The notes under the pieces were generated by a model that was not told where the DNA came from, made no database searches, and saw only the letters and a list, made by a program, of their open reading frames with translations. A program made the position numbers and the translations under genes. Source: Fulvivirga sp. M361 (GTDB taxonomy: Bacteria; Bacteroidota; Bacteroidia; Cytophagales; Cyclobacteriaceae). From it: 64,000 nucleotides of DNA. The stretch covers positions 73,058-137,057 of the forward strand of contig NZ_VKDC01000020.1 of assembly GCF_007097395.1 (NCBI RefSeq), in the 5' to 3' direction. The first letter of the stretch is position 1. Each line of letters begins with the position of its first letter. Positions 1 to 9,563 of this stretch are shown one piece after another.

Positions 1-677
1 TTAAAGTCAGACAGCCAGGTAGAACAACACAGTTCTCTACCGCATGAACCAATCCCTCCTAAACGGCCAGCTTCCTGCCGAAGGCTTATTTGACGCATTT
101 CTACCCTGATTTTGAATTCAGAGGCCAGCACTTTTATCAACTCCCGGAAGTCTACCCTGTCATCAGCTGAATAATAGAAGGTAGCTTTTGAGTTATCCGC
201 CTGATACTCAATATCGGAAAGTTTCATTCCAAGTTTAAGGTTCTGGATGATCTCACGGGTACGGTATAGTGTAGGTAATTCCCTTTTCTTTACCTCTTCG
301 TATTTTTCCAGGTCTTTGTGATGAGCTATGCGATATATCTTGCGGATCTCCTCATCGTCCTTGAGCTTCTTTTTTTGCATTTGAAGCCGAACCAATTCTC
401 CCTGCAAAGACACATGTCCTAAATGATGACCATTGGGCACATCTACGACTACCGCATCACCAGTAGTAAGGTCAAGACCCTCGGCATTTTTGAAAAACTC
501 TTTTCTGCCGCCCTTAAACCTTACTTCTACAATATTAAATTTATCTATAACAGGCAGATCCATATTGGAAAGCCAGTCAAAAACATTCATTTTGTTGCAT
601 CCTCCGGTCAGGCATCCCCCGTTATTATTACACCCTGCTACTTCACCCCCTCCGGAGTTGCACGTACTACAACCCAT
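1..677 (-). CDS. ricT: RicT/PSP1-domain iron-sulfur regulatory subunit (C-terminus cut by window edge)
   Basis: Reading from the ATG at 677-675 gives 225 codons without a stop up to the window edge, so the gene is partial. The N-terminus is cysteine rich (Cys3, 6, 16, 22, 27), followed by a PSP1 core rich in charged helices and the family signature GSCGRELCCS near the edge. The family (YaaT/RicT) forms an Fe-S containing complex with RicA and RicF in Firmicutes and affects RNA maturation and development there; its role in Bacteroidota is less clear. It is followed upstream by purD on the same strand, separated by a tandem repeat. Family assignment is firm; function is by homology. Confidence 0.85.
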   Translation of the reverse strand, partial: MGCSTCNSGGGEVAGCNNNGGCLTGGCNKMNVFDWLSNMDLPVIDKFNIVEVRFKGGRKEFFKNAEGLDLTTGDAVVVDVPNGHHLGHVSLQGELVRLQMQKKKLKDDEEIRKIYRIAHHKDLEKYEEVKKRELPTLYRTREIIQNLKLGMKLSDIEYQADNSKATFYYSADDRVDFRELIKVLASEFKIRVEMRQISLRQEAGRLGGIGSCGRELCCSTWLSDF

Positions 678-680
678 GCC

Positions 681-811
681 TTAATGTTTCAATTCCGTAT
701 CGCTAAAGATAGCAATTCGTGTATTTAATGTTTCATATAAGCAACATTAAAGATAACAATTCGTGCATTTAATGTTCCACCACTGAAATAGTAAAGATGG
801 TAATTCATATA
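681..811. repeat. 44-bp direct tandem repeat, three degenerate copies
   Basis: Copies begin at 681, 725 and 769 with an exact 44-base period. Shared blocks are TTAATGTT at the start, TAAAGATA (704, 748; TAAAGATG at 792) and CAATTCGTG or TAATTCAT after it. The array fills the gap between the end of purD and the start of ricT. Read on the minus strand, copies one and two each contain TATCTTTA, one base off the TAnnTTTG promoter element. Confidence 0.8.
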
Positions 812-2101
812 TTAATCCAGCTGCAACCTTAAAATATCTTTGCCAATGTCTTTTCTATAATACATGTCGTCCCATCGGATGTTTTTTACACCGTGGTACG
901 ATACTTCCAATGCCTTTTCCAGGCTGTCTCCCATACCGGTAATGGCCAGCACTCTACCACCATTTGTCAGAACCTCATAGTCCTCTTGTCTGGTTCCGGC
1001 ATGCACAACAAGTGCATTTGTAACATCAGCTAATCCCTGTATGGATTTATTCTTTTCATAACTGCCAGGATATCCTCCTGAAACTAATACCACGGTAGTT
1101 GCGAAATTTGGACTAACTTCCAGCTGATAGTCTTTAAGTTTTCCATCTGCAGCCTTTACCAATAACTCTACGAGGTCATTCTTAATACGCGGGAGCACTA
1201 CTTGTGTCTCAGGGTCACCCATCCGTACGTTATATTCGATGACAAAAGGAGCGCCATCAACGTTCATTAACCCGATGAAGATAAAACCTTTATAATCTAT
1301 TTTATCATTTTGGAGGCCTGTGATAGTGGGTTTTACCACTTCACTTTCAACCCGTTCCATAAATACCTTAGTGGCAAATTTAACCGGTGATACAGCCCCC
1401 ATACCACCCGTATTTGGTCCTGTGTCGTTATCTCCTATACGTTTATAATCCTTGGCTTCCGGTAAGATAACATAGTTCTCACCATCTGTAAGCACAAATA
1501 CAGAAAGCTCTATACCGTCGAGAAATTCTTCAATGAGTACTTTATTACTGGCTTCCCCGAATTGCTTATCCAGTAACATAGCTTTCAGCGTACGTTGCGC
1601 TTCTTCCAGTGTTTTAGCGATCACGACACCCTTACCTGCGGCCAGTCCATCTGCTTTCAATACGATTGGAAGATTACATTCTTGTAAATAGACTAATCCA
1701 TCTTCTATGCTATCTGCCGTAAATGTTCTGGACTTTGCAGTTGGCACACCATGTTTTTCCATAAATACTTTGGAAAAATCTTTACTACCTTCTAACTGAG
1801 CTCCTATTTTATCCGGTCCTACCAAAGCTATTTTAATAAGCGTCTCATCCGCCTCAAAATAGTCGCGGATGCCTTTTACCAATGGGTCTTCCGGGCCAAC
1901 CACTACTAACTCTACATCATTGTCAATTACGAATTGTCCGATGCCTTCGAAATCATCAACTGCCAAGTCTACATTTTCACCAATTAGTTCTGTGCCTGCA
2001 TTACCGGGTGCAATGTAAAGCTGATCGCAATGAAAGCTTTGTGCTATTTTCCACGCGAAGGTGTATTCTCTTCCTCCGCTACCTATTATAAGTATATTCA
2101 T
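812..2101 (-). CDS. purD: Phosphoribosylamine--glycine ligase
   Basis: GARS of de novo purine synthesis: joins 5-phosphoribosylamine and glycine with ATP to give GAR in the cytoplasm. At 429 residues it has the usual length. It begins with the N-domain motif IIGSGGREY (the family normally has H where this has Y at the end), then the ATP-grasp lid and loop LKADGLAAGKGV around residues 148-159, NTGGMGAVSP, and EYNVRMGDPETQVVLPR in the catalytic part. The ATG at 2101 sits right at the family N-terminus. purN and purH of the same pathway are 30 kb away in this window, so the pathway is not one operon. Confidence 0.97.
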   Translation of the reverse strand: MNILIIGSGGREYTFAWKIAQSFHCDQLYIAPGNAGTELIGENVDLAVDDFEGIGQFVIDNDVELVVVGPEDPLVKGIRDYFEADETLIKIALVGPDKIGAQLEGSKDFSKVFMEKHGVPTAKSRTFTADSIEDGLVYLQECNLPIVLKADGLAAGKGVVIAKTLEEAQRTLKAMLLDKQFGEASNKVLIEEFLDGIELSVFVLTDGENYVILPEAKDYKRIGDNDTGPNTGGMGAVSPVKFATKVFMERVESEVVKPTITGLQNDKIDYKGFIFIGLMNVDGAPFVIEYNVRMGDPETQVVLPRIKNDLVELLVKAADGKLKDYQLEVSPNFATTVVLVSGGYPGSYEKNKSIQGLADVTNALVVHAGTRQEDYEVLTNGGRVLAITGMGDSLEKALEVSYHGVKNIRWDDMYYRKDIGKDILRLQLD

Positions 2102-2292
2102 TCCTGATTTTTTGAAGCCTCAAAGCTAATGAATGATCGCCTGCTATGCCATTACGCGTTTAACAAGTTGTCCAAGGGGAACAATATGATTATCCATCAT
2201 GAAAGTGATCTTTGGAAATTGATATTGTTTTTGGCAGATGATCTTATGATAGGCTTTGCTACTGCTATGACTGTTGTAAGCTGTTGATAAAA

Positions 2293-4491
2293 CTAATTGG
2301 CGTATTCTGACATAAACTTAATACGCATTAGCCGAATATCTTCTTCAGAATAATCGGCATTGGCCTCATCTTCCAAGGCTTGGCTTATGCTATCTGTTTC
2401 AGCGTTTAAGAAATAGTCATACAGATCATCCTGCTTCTCTCCGTCCAGAACTTCATCAATGTAGTAATCCAGGTTCAATTTCGTGCCTGAATAGATGATA
2501 TGTTCTATTTCATTCAATAGGCTTTCGAAGCTTATACTTTTTGTTTCCGCTATTTCATCCAGGTCAACTTTTCTATCAATCTGCTGAATGATGAAAATTT
2601 TCATTTTAGACTTATTGACAGATGATTTAACTACTACTTCGGAGGCCGGTACAATATCATGTTCATCTACATAATTTGTGATCAATTGAATAAAATCCCG
2701 TCCGAATTTCTGTACTTTCCCCTGACCTACACCATTGATCTGTGCCAATTCTTCTGTAGTTGTGGGGTAGGTAGTGGCCATTTCTTCCAGGGATGGGTCC
2801 TGAAAAATAACATAAGGGGGGATATCTTTTTGGTGTGCTATTTTCTTTCGAAGACTTTTAAGCATACCGTATAGCTTTTCATCATAAGCTTTTGTACTGG
2901 CCGGTATTCTTTCACTGTCCTCTTCTTCTTCACTGGTGGAATCATATTCATGGTCTTTGGCAAGCATAACCGGATATGGGTCTTTTAGAAAATTTCGTCC
3001 TTTTTCCGATACTTTTAAAACTCCAATATTATCAATGTCTTTTGACAGAAATTCATGGATCAGCGCTTGTCTTATCGCAGACTTCCAGAGGTCTTCACTC
3101 TGGTCCATCCCGGTACCATATACTGCTAATTCGTAGTGACGGTATGAATTGACATATTCGTTTTTAATGCCACGTATTACATGTACCAAATGATTAAGTC
3201 CAAAGCGTTCCTTTGTTTGTAGAGCTGATTCAATGACCGTTTTTAGAAGTTCCTGTCCTTCAAATTGTTCTTTTGGATGGAGACAGTTATCGCATCCCTG
3301 ACAGTTATCCACGGTATATTCTTCTCCGAAATAATGCAGGAGTTGTTTTCTGCGGCATACAGGAGATTCCGCATAATAGGACATTTCCTGTAGTAATACC
3401 CTGCTATTCTCACGTTCCTGGACAGGCTTGTCTTTGTTAAACTTTTCTAGTTTGTTGATGTCATTATGACTGTAGAACATCAAACAATTACCTTCTAATC
3501 CATCTCTTCCTGCTCTGCCCGTTTCCTGATAATAGCCCTCCAGAGATTTGGGGACATCATAGTGAACTACAAAACGAACATCAGGTTTGTCAATTCCCAT
3601 TCCGAAAGCGATTGTGGCTACGATGATGTCCATATCTTCATTTAGGAAATCGTCCTGGTTCTTTTCGCGAATAGCCGGGTCCAGTCCGGCGTGATACGGC
3701 GCTGCATTGAAACCGTTTACTTTTAACAGCTCCGCGATCTCTTCTACTTTTTTTCGGCTCAAACAGTAAATGACCCCACTTTTGCCTTTGTGCTCGCGCA
3801 TAAATTGGATCAACTGTTTCTTGGCATGTTTCTTCTGACGTACTTCGTAAAATAAGTTAGTTCTGTTAAAAGATGATTTGAATACATGAGCTTCCTCCAT
3901 ATTCAAGTTCTTCTGAATGTCCGTTTGAACTTTAGGCGTAGCAGTAGCAGTTAACGCTATTATTGGCAGATTGCCTAACTGACCAATGATTTCTTTGATT
4001 CTCCGGTATTCGGGTCTGAAATCATGCCCCCATTCAGAGATACAATGAGCCTCATCCACGGCCACAAAGGAGATATTTACCTGCTTTAAAAAATCTACAT
4101 TTTCTTCCTTTGTGAGTGATTCAGGGGCCACGTAGAGTAGCTTAATTTCTCCAGCCAGGCTTTCCCGTTTCACTTTATTCATTTCTGTCTTCGTCAGTGT
4201 AGAATTCAGAAACTGAGCATTGATTCCCAGGGCATTCATCTGGTCTACCTGATTTTTCATGAGTGCTATGAGAGGAGAAATAACGATCGCCAGTCCATCG
4301 TTAATCAATGACGGTAATTGATAGCAAAGAGATTTGCCCGCTCCGGTGGGCATGATCACAAAAGTATTTTTGTCATCCAGAATGTTACGAATGATTACCT
4401 CCTGGTTACCTCTGAACTGATTATAGCCAAAGACTTGTTTTAGCTTGTTTTTGAGGAGGTCGTTTTCAGTTACCAATAGATTATCGATCAT
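2293..4491 (-). CDS. recQ: ATP-dependent DNA helicase RecQ
   Basis: 3'-5' superfamily 2 helicase for recombination and fork repair. Walker A is MPTGAGKS (residues 47-54), the DEAH box is at 146-149 followed by the RecQ-specific aromatic loop CISEWGHDFRP, and helicase motif VI is QETGRAGRDG. The RecQ C-terminal zinc region shows C-RRKQLLHYFGE and then CQGCDNC. Winged-helix and HRDC domains follow (HRDC around 560-640, with AQINGVGQGK). It is 732 residues, longer than the roughly 610 of E. coli, because of an acidic linker (SEEEEDSE) and an extra C-terminal segment, common in Bacteroidota RecQ. It stands alone, with about 190 non-coding bases on its purD side. Confidence 0.97.
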   Translation of the reverse strand: MIDNLLVTENDLLKNKLKQVFGYNQFRGNQEVIIRNILDDKNTFVIMPTGAGKSLCYQLPSLINDGLAIVISPLIALMKNQVDQMNALGINAQFLNSTLTKTEMNKVKRESLAGEIKLLYVAPESLTKEENVDFLKQVNISFVAVDEAHCISEWGHDFRPEYRRIKEIIGQLGNLPIIALTATATPKVQTDIQKNLNMEEAHVFKSSFNRTNLFYEVRQKKHAKKQLIQFMREHKGKSGVIYCLSRKKVEEIAELLKVNGFNAAPYHAGLDPAIREKNQDDFLNEDMDIIVATIAFGMGIDKPDVRFVVHYDVPKSLEGYYQETGRAGRDGLEGNCLMFYSHNDINKLEKFNKDKPVQERENSRVLLQEMSYYAESPVCRRKQLLHYFGEEYTVDNCQGCDNCLHPKEQFEGQELLKTVIESALQTKERFGLNHLVHVIRGIKNEYVNSYRHYELAVYGTGMDQSEDLWKSAIRQALIHEFLSKDIDNIGVLKVSEKGRNFLKDPYPVMLAKDHEYDSTSEEEEDSERIPASTKAYDEKLYGMLKSLRKKIAHQKDIPPYVIFQDPSLEEMATTYPTTTEELAQINGVGQGKVQKFGRDFIQLITNYVDEHDIVPASEVVVKSSVNKSKMKIFIIQQIDRKVDLDEIAETKSISFESLLNEIEHIIYSGTKLNLDYYIDEVLDGEKQDDLYDYFLNAETDSISQALEDEANADYSEEDIRLMRIKFMSEYAN

Positions 4492-4560
4492 ATCAGATAT
4501 TCATTAATCCAAAAAATTAAAAAAGATGCAGTGTTACATTCGTAACGAAACGGTCGTTTA

Positions 4561-4590
4561 TTGGCGTTCATCACCTTTTAATTATATTTG
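4561..4590 (+). promoter_or_regulatory. Bacteroidota-type promoter of kdsD
   Basis: TTG at 4561-4563, 19 bases, then TATATTTG at 4583-4590, an exact match to TAnnTTTG. This places the transcript start about 25-30 bases before the TTG start codon of kdsD. Confidence 0.65.
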
Positions 4591-4623
4591 GCCCGACTCG
4601 ATTAGAACATTACTTTAGGGACA

Positions 4624-5589
4624 TTGAAGGTAATAAAAAATATTCAAAATATTGCGAAAAAGGTACTCGCAAATGAGGCAGATGCCATTCATAAAGTGGC
4701 TGGTTTTATAGATGAAGGTTTTGAGCGTTGTATTAAGGAAATTTTTAACGCTAAAGGCCGGGTGGTCGTCACGGGTATTGGGAAAAGTGCGATAGTAGCG
4801 AATAAGATAGTAGCCACTTTAAATAGTACAGGTACGCCGTCTTTATTCATGCATGCAGCAGATGCAATCCATGGAGATCTTGGCATGATCCAGTCTGATG
4901 ATATTGTGATCTGCATTTCTAAAAGTGGAAATACGCCTGAAATAAAAGTGCTGGTACCACTTTTAAAACGGACTGGTTCCAGGCTTATTGCTCTTGTAAG
5001 TAATGTGGATTCTTACCTTGCAAAACAGTCTGACTATGTGATCAATGCTACCATTGAAGAAGAAGCCTGCTCAAATAACCTTGCTCCAACAACCAGCACT
5101 ACAGTACATCAGGCGTTGGGAGATGCAATCGCGGTTTGTTTACTTGAATTGAGGGATTTTACCAGTGAAGATTTTGCCCGCTTTCATCCGGGAGGTTCAT
5201 TAGGTAAGCAGCTCTACCTCAAAGTGAGTGATATTTATATTAACAACGAAAACCCCCGGGTCAAAGAATCAGATTCTATCCGCGACGTGATCGTAGAAAT
5301 ATCATCCAAAAGGCTGGGATGTACTGCTGTGATAGATGGAGAAAATAAATTGTTGGGAATTATTACTGACGGGGATCTCAGGCGAGGAATGGAAAAAGGT
5401 ATACTGGATGGAAAGGCAAAAGACATTATGTCTCCGGGACCAAAAACAGTTTTGGAAGATGATTTTGCTGTACGGGCGCTAAACATTATGCAACAAAATA
5501 ACATTAGTCAGGTGATTGTAGTTAATACATCTGACCACGTAAAAGGCTTCGTTCATTTGCACGACCTGCTTAGAGAAGGATTGGTATAG
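4624..5589 (+). CDS. kdsD: Arabinose-5-phosphate isomerase KdsD/GutQ family
   Basis: Converts D-ribulose 5-phosphate to D-arabinose 5-phosphate, first step toward Kdo for lipopolysaccharide. An SIS domain (about 40-175) holds GIGKSA and SGNTPE, and FHPGGSLGK follows. Two CBS domains occupy about 205-320. The catalytic set known in E. coli KdsD (Lys59, Glu111, Glu152, His193) appears here as Lys54, Glu106, Glu147, His188, all shifted by five. The start is TTG at 4624: an in-frame TAG lies at 4603, and the first ATG is far inside the SIS domain. The next gene also makes a surface-sugar precursor, 69 bases downstream. Confidence 0.93.
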   Translation: MKVIKNIQNIAKKVLANEADAIHKVAGFIDEGFERCIKEIFNAKGRVVVTGIGKSAIVANKIVATLNSTGTPSLFMHAADAIHGDLGMIQSDDIVICISKSGNTPEIKVLVPLLKRTGSRLIALVSNVDSYLAKQSDYVINATIEEEACSNNLAPTTSTTVHQALGDAIAVCLLELRDFTSEDFARFHPGGSLGKQLYLKVSDIYINNENPRVKESDSIRDVIVEISSKRLGCTAVIDGENKLLGIITDGDLRRGMEKGILDGKAKDIMSPGPKTVLEDDFAVRALNIMQQNNISQVIVVNTSDHVKGFVHLHDLLREGLV

Positions 5590-5658
5590 GTATCCAATTA
5601 AAAAATAAACCTAACAAGCAAAACGCTACAGATTTTAGCACTTCAATCAAAGAATAAA

Positions 5659-6735
5659 ATGACACAACCGGAGAATCACTATGTAGTTATCATGGCTGGG
5701 GGCATAGGCAGCAGATTCTGGCCATACAGCAGGCAGGACAGACCCAAACAATTTCTGGATATTTTAAATACGGGCCGCTCACTACTGCAAATGACCTATG
5801 ATCGGTTTACGGCTAATACCTCATCGGCCAATGTTTACGTAGTGACCAATGATAGGTATGGTCCGGCGGTAAAAGAACAATTACCGGCCCTTACGGATGA
5901 CCAAATACTGTGTGAACCTTCACGTAAAAATACAGCTCCCTGCATTGCCTATGCGGCCTACAAGATAGCTAAAATTAACTCCGAAGCAGTTATCACGGTA
6001 ACTCCTTCAGATCACGTTATATTTAATGAGCCGGTTTTTAATGAAGTACTGAATACAGCGGTAATGGCTGCTGATGACCATAAATTATTGACAATTGGCT
6101 TAAAACCCAACCGTCCGGAAACCGGATATGGTTATATCCAATACCTGCCGGGAGAAACAGAAGTAAAGAAAGTAAAAACATTTACAGAAAAGCCTGAACG
6201 TGAACTAGCTCAGAAGTTTTTGGATAGCGGTGATTTTGTTTGGAATTCTGGCATGTTCATCTGGAGTGCCAAAGCTATCATCGGTGCTTTCGAGAAAATA
6301 CTACCGGAAATGGCAGAACTTTTTCAGGAAGCAGTTCCGGCATTCAATACACCCGATGAAAAAGGGGCAATCGAAAAAGCCTATTATCAATGTAACAATG
6401 TTTCCATTGACTACGGAATAATGGAAAAAGCAAAAGAAGTTTATGTGGTATTAGGTGATTTTGGCTGGTCCGATCTGGGCTCATGGGAGTCACTTCACGA
6501 GCTTAGCAATAAAAATGAAGATGGTAATGCAATACAGGGCAATGCACTTCTTTTTGAAACTACAAATTCTATGATCAAGGGCTCTAAGGAGAAACTGATC
6601 GTAGCACAAGGGCTGGATGACTATCTGGTGGCTGAATGCGATAATGTAATACTGATTTGTAAAAAAAGTGAGGAGCATAAATTTAGAGAATACGTGGCGG
6701 GCGTGAAGGATAAAAAAGGCCCTGAATATCTATAG
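5659..6735 (+). CDS. manC: Mannose-1-phosphate guanylyltransferase
   Basis: Makes GDP-mannose from mannose 1-phosphate and GTP. The N-terminal nucleotidyltransferase signature MAGGIGSRFWPYSR is followed by RPKQFLD. PSRKNTAPCIAYAA, VTPSDH, FTEKPE and WNSGMF are all family motifs. At 358 residues it is the short single-domain form, lacking the C-terminal phosphomannose isomerase domain of bifunctional ManC/AlgA. It lies downstream of kdsD on the same strand, and I see no promoter in the 69-base gap, so the two are probably co-transcribed. The product feeds O-antigen, capsule or glycoprotein synthesis. Substrate is inferred from the family. Confidence 0.93.
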   Translation: MTQPENHYVVIMAGGIGSRFWPYSRQDRPKQFLDILNTGRSLLQMTYDRFTANTSSANVYVVTNDRYGPAVKEQLPALTDDQILCEPSRKNTAPCIAYAAYKIAKINSEAVITVTPSDHVIFNEPVFNEVLNTAVMAADDHKLLTIGLKPNRPETGYGYIQYLPGETEVKKVKTFTEKPERELAQKFLDSGDFVWNSGMFIWSAKAIIGAFEKILPEMAELFQEAVPAFNTPDEKGAIEKAYYQCNNVSIDYGIMEKAKEVYVVLGDFGWSDLGSWESLHELSNKNEDGNAIQGNALLFETTNSMIKGSKEKLIVAQGLDDYLVAECDNVILICKKSEEHKFREYVAGVKDKKGPEYL

Positions 6736-6748
6736 CAATGGCAGGTGT

Positions 6749-7498
6749 CTAACGCATAGTTCTTTGGCGAATGGCCTCATAAACAATGATGGCAGCAGAC
6801 ACGGAAACGTTGAGAGAGTCAATATTACCTGTGAGTGGTATCCTTCCTTTTTCATCACATAGGCGAAGGTATTCGCCGGATATGCCGTCCTCTTCCGAAC
6901 CCAGGATCAGGCATACGGGTTGACGATAATCGACGGAGTAAATATTGGTATCCGTTTTTTCCGTGCAGCCGATGACTTTGATGCCACTATCTTTCAGATA
7001 TCGAATAGTATTTTTCAGATTGTCCTCCCGGCATACCGGAATGTAATTTAAAGCTCCGGCAGATGTTTTCATGGCATCGCTATTAATTGCAGCTCCACCA
7101 CGAGCAGGTACTATAATGGCATCTACTCCGGCACATTCCGCAGTTCGGGCAATGGCCCCGAAATTCCTTACATCCGTAATACGATCCAGCAATAGCAACA
7201 GGGGTTCTTTACCACGTTGAAAAGCTTCACTGATCACATTGTCCAACGATCCATATTGGATAGAAGAAATAAAGGCAATGGCTCCCTGGTGGTTTTTACG
7301 AGTGATCCGATTCAGTTTTTCGATAGGTACTTGCTGAAAAGGAATACGATATTTCCGGGCGGTATCCACTAACTCTTTGATCAATGGATTGGAGAGGTTC
7401 TTTTGTATGAAAAGCTTATCTATTTCTTTATCAGACTGGATCGTCTCTATAATGGCACGTATGCCAAACACAAATTCTTTGTTCGAGTGCTTGTTCAT
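6749..7498 (-). CDS. rlmB: 23S rRNA (guanosine-2'-O)-methyltransferase RlmB (SpoU family)
   Basis: A 249-residue SPOUT methyltransferase. The N-terminal substrate-binding domain opens with FVFGIRAIIETI. The C-terminal knot holds LLLDRITDVRNFGAIARTAE, VPARGGA, LILGSEEDGIS and, near the end, SLNVSVSAAIIVYEAIRQR. These are the three SpoU motifs that bind SAM. In E. coli RlmB methylates G2251 of 23S rRNA. The start ATG shares its A with the TAA stop of the upstream GWxTD gene (TAATG), implying coupled translation. A related TrmH-type specificity cannot be excluded, but the N-terminal domain favours RlmB. Confidence 0.93.
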   Translation of the reverse strand: MNKHSNKEFVFGIRAIIETIQSDKEIDKLFIQKNLSNPLIKELVDTARKYRIPFQQVPIEKLNRITRKNHQGAIAFISSIQYGSLDNVISEAFQRGKEPLLLLLDRITDVRNFGAIARTAECAGVDAIIVPARGGAAINSDAMKTSAGALNYIPVCREDNLKNTIRYLKDSGIKVIGCTEKTDTNIYSVDYRQPVCLILGSEEDGISGEYLRLCDEKGRIPLTGNIDSLNVSVSAAIIVYEAIRQRTMR

Positions 7499-8691
7499 TA
7501 AAATCTTACTTTTCTCAGTGTATTTACCCCTCTAAACCATGCGTTAGCATATTTCTTTTCGCGAATAAGCACATAATGTTGAGCAGAAAAAACACTATTG
7601 ACCCGTAAAAATTCAAATTCGAGCATAGGCCCTTCCTGGCTATCATCATACCTCCATATTTCTTTATCACCTATTCGGGTTATCTGATCAGGAAGGCCGA
7701 ACACGATATAAATAAGTCCTTTGTCAGTTTTCCAGCCCTCTTTATAGGTGGTAAAAAACTGGTTGGCTTCTTCTACCCGGTCATAATATACTTTGATGAT
7801 CTTTTTTGCCCGCGTCTGGGATTTGGTCATATCCATCCAGAATTTGTCGAAATCTTTTTTTTCAACGTTACCACTGGCGAGTTTGATCCATTCCTCTTTT
7901 GTTGTAATGTAAATCAGAGGCGCTATCAATTGGTCCAGTTTAGCTGCTTTAGGAAAATATTTGTCTACCGATAATATAGTCAACCCACTTACGTCACTGG
8001 TATCTTTTTGCAAGAGATTTAGCCCGGGTTTGCGAAGTGCAAATCTATTTGAGGGAACAATTGAAAACATAGAATCAATTTTTAACTCTTTTCCAGGGGC
8101 TGGATTACGTGTCACCATAGGAGGTAAGGCAGGCTTAAAATCATGAGCATAATATAAGGCTGTACCTGGGCGTTGTGAAATACAAAATTCGTCAGGTTGC
8201 AGCCAGCTTTTTACAATGGGTACTTTTGACTGATCGGCTAATCGGATAGGTGAGATCTCACTTGATATAATATCATAGTAATACCGGATCTGACTTAAGC
8301 TGCTTACTATTTCCAACACTAATATTTTTGAAGGTTCTACAGCGGCGAACGAAAAACTCCAAAAGTGGCTGTTCCCTCTGCTACCAATGAATGAACTGTT
8401 AACAGGCACCTGATTCACCAACTTTTCCTTATAGCTGCTCGCCTGATACACAGAAAAATGATAATTGGTTACAGAGGCCTTGGCATCATTGAGGACTAAC
8501 TGGCAGATCAGCTCCAGACTATCCGTATTTGCCTTATTAGAAATACGATAATTGACGAACAGCTCACCTTTAGGGTCATATTGGTAGACAAAATTGACTG
8601 AGCTCAGGTCACTTTGAGCACTAACCTTACTCAGGCTCACATTCAAAAAAAACAGTGAGAGGAGTGTTATAATGTGGAAATGCTTTTTCAC
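7498..8691 (-). CDS. GWxTD-domain secreted protein
   Basis: 397 residues starting at GTG, with a signal peptide (basic start, hydrophobic stretch, cleavage after VSAQ near residue 26). The C-terminal third carries the family signature EGWKTDKGLIYIVFGLPD, followed by IWRYDD, typical of the GWxTD domain found in Bacteroidota and Acidobacteriota. The rest is a beta-rich region without a motif I recognise. The function of the family is unknown; a periplasmic or cell-surface role is inferred from the signal peptide. It forms a two-gene unit with rlmB (shared-base TAATG junction). Confidence 0.85.
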   Translation of the reverse strand: MKKHFHIITLLSLFFLNVSLSKVSAQSDLSSVNFVYQYDPKGELFVNYRISNKANTDSLELICQLVLNDAKASVTNYHFSVYQASSYKEKLVNQVPVNSSFIGSRGNSHFWSFSFAAVEPSKILVLEIVSSLSQIRYYYDIISSEISPIRLADQSKVPIVKSWLQPDEFCISQRPGTALYYAHDFKPALPPMVTRNPAPGKELKIDSMFSIVPSNRFALRKPGLNLLQKDTSDVSGLTILSVDKYFPKAAKLDQLIAPLIYITTKEEWIKLASGNVEKKDFDKFWMDMTKSQTRAKKIIKVYYDRVEEANQFFTTYKEGWKTDKGLIYIVFGLPDQITRIGDKEIWRYDDSQEGPMLEFEFLRVNSVFSAQHYVLIREKKYANAWFRGVNTLRKVRF

Positions 8692-8761
8692 TGTAAAGAG
8701 ATTAAGGTTTTCGGTTTTTAAATTAAAAAGAACCTGACAGGATATTTAATTTACATTAATC

Positions 8762-8769
8762 TATTTTTG
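8762..8769 (+). promoter_or_regulatory. Possible -7 promoter element of the methyltransferase gene
   Basis: TATTTTTG matches TAnnTTTG and lies 14 bases before the ATG. No clear TTG occurs at the expected distance upstream, so this is weaker than the other promoters listed. Confidence 0.35.
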
Positions 8770-8783
8770 CCAAAAATTGTGCC

Positions 8784-9563
8784 ATGAGTGTTTACACTAC
8801 TGAAATAGCTTCTGACAAAATAGCTTCTGATAATCCAATCCATCAACGCTTACTAAAAGCATACTATCTGGCAGATGAATATCTGCACGGAGACCTGCTG
8901 GAAATAGGGTGCGGAGAGGGAAGAGGCCTGGAGTTATTCAAAGACAAGGTAAGTTCATTTACGGCAGTAGATAAGATTCACACGGTAATCGACACTCTCA
9001 AAAGCAAATATCCTGCCTACCATTTCATTCAGGATAATATCCCTCCCTTTGCGAAATTGGAGAGTGACAAGTACGATGTCATTGTAAGCTTTCAGGTAAT
9101 CGAGCACATCAAAGCAGACAGATATTATCTGGAAGAAATGAAAAGGGTATTGAAGCCCGGCGGTGTCGCTTTAATTACTACGCCCAATATTAAGATGACA
9201 CTTACCAGGAATCCGTGGCACATCCGTGAATATACAGCCGACCAGTTACAGCAACTTGCCGGGTCAATCTTCGATGAAACTGAAGTCAAGGGTATTGCTG
9301 GTAATGAAAACGTAATGACGTATTATGAGATGAATAAAAGATCAGTACAAAAGATCACACGTTTTGACATTCTTAACTTACAATATCGATTACCCGCACC
9401 CTTGTTACGAATACCTTATGACTTGCTAAACAGGTTAAATCGTAACAAATTAAAGTCAAGTAATGACGCGTTAGTAAACGAGATCGTACACGAGGATTTT
9501 TTCTTAACGGATAAAGTGGATGAGGCGCTGGATCTTTTTTGTATTATGAAAAAAAGCAGTTGA
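8784..9563 (+). CDS. Class I SAM-dependent methyltransferase
   Basis: 259 residues. The SAM-binding motif I is LLEIGCGEGRGLE (about 38-50), with an acidic residue after the second strand (AVDK), motif II YDVIVSFQVIEHI and the post-motif MKRVLKPGGVALITTPN, all characteristic of the Methyltransf_11/UbiG-like fold. Substrate cannot be told from sequence; this subgroup often sits with surface-polysaccharide genes, which fits the kdsD and GDP-mannose genes nearby but is only suggestive. Its TGA stop abuts the stop of the convergent gene with no base between (TGATCA). Confidence 0.85.
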   Translation: MSVYTTEIASDKIASDNPIHQRLLKAYYLADEYLHGDLLEIGCGEGRGLELFKDKVSSFTAVDKIHTVIDTLKSKYPAYHFIQDNIPPFAKLESDKYDVIVSFQVIEHIKADRYYLEEMKRVLKPGGVALITTPNIKMTLTRNPWHIREYTADQLQQLAGSIFDETEVKGIAGNENVMTYYEMNKRSVQKITRFDILNLQYRLPAPLLRIPYDLLNRLNRNKLKSSNDALVNEIVHEDFFLTDKVDEALDLFCIMKKSS

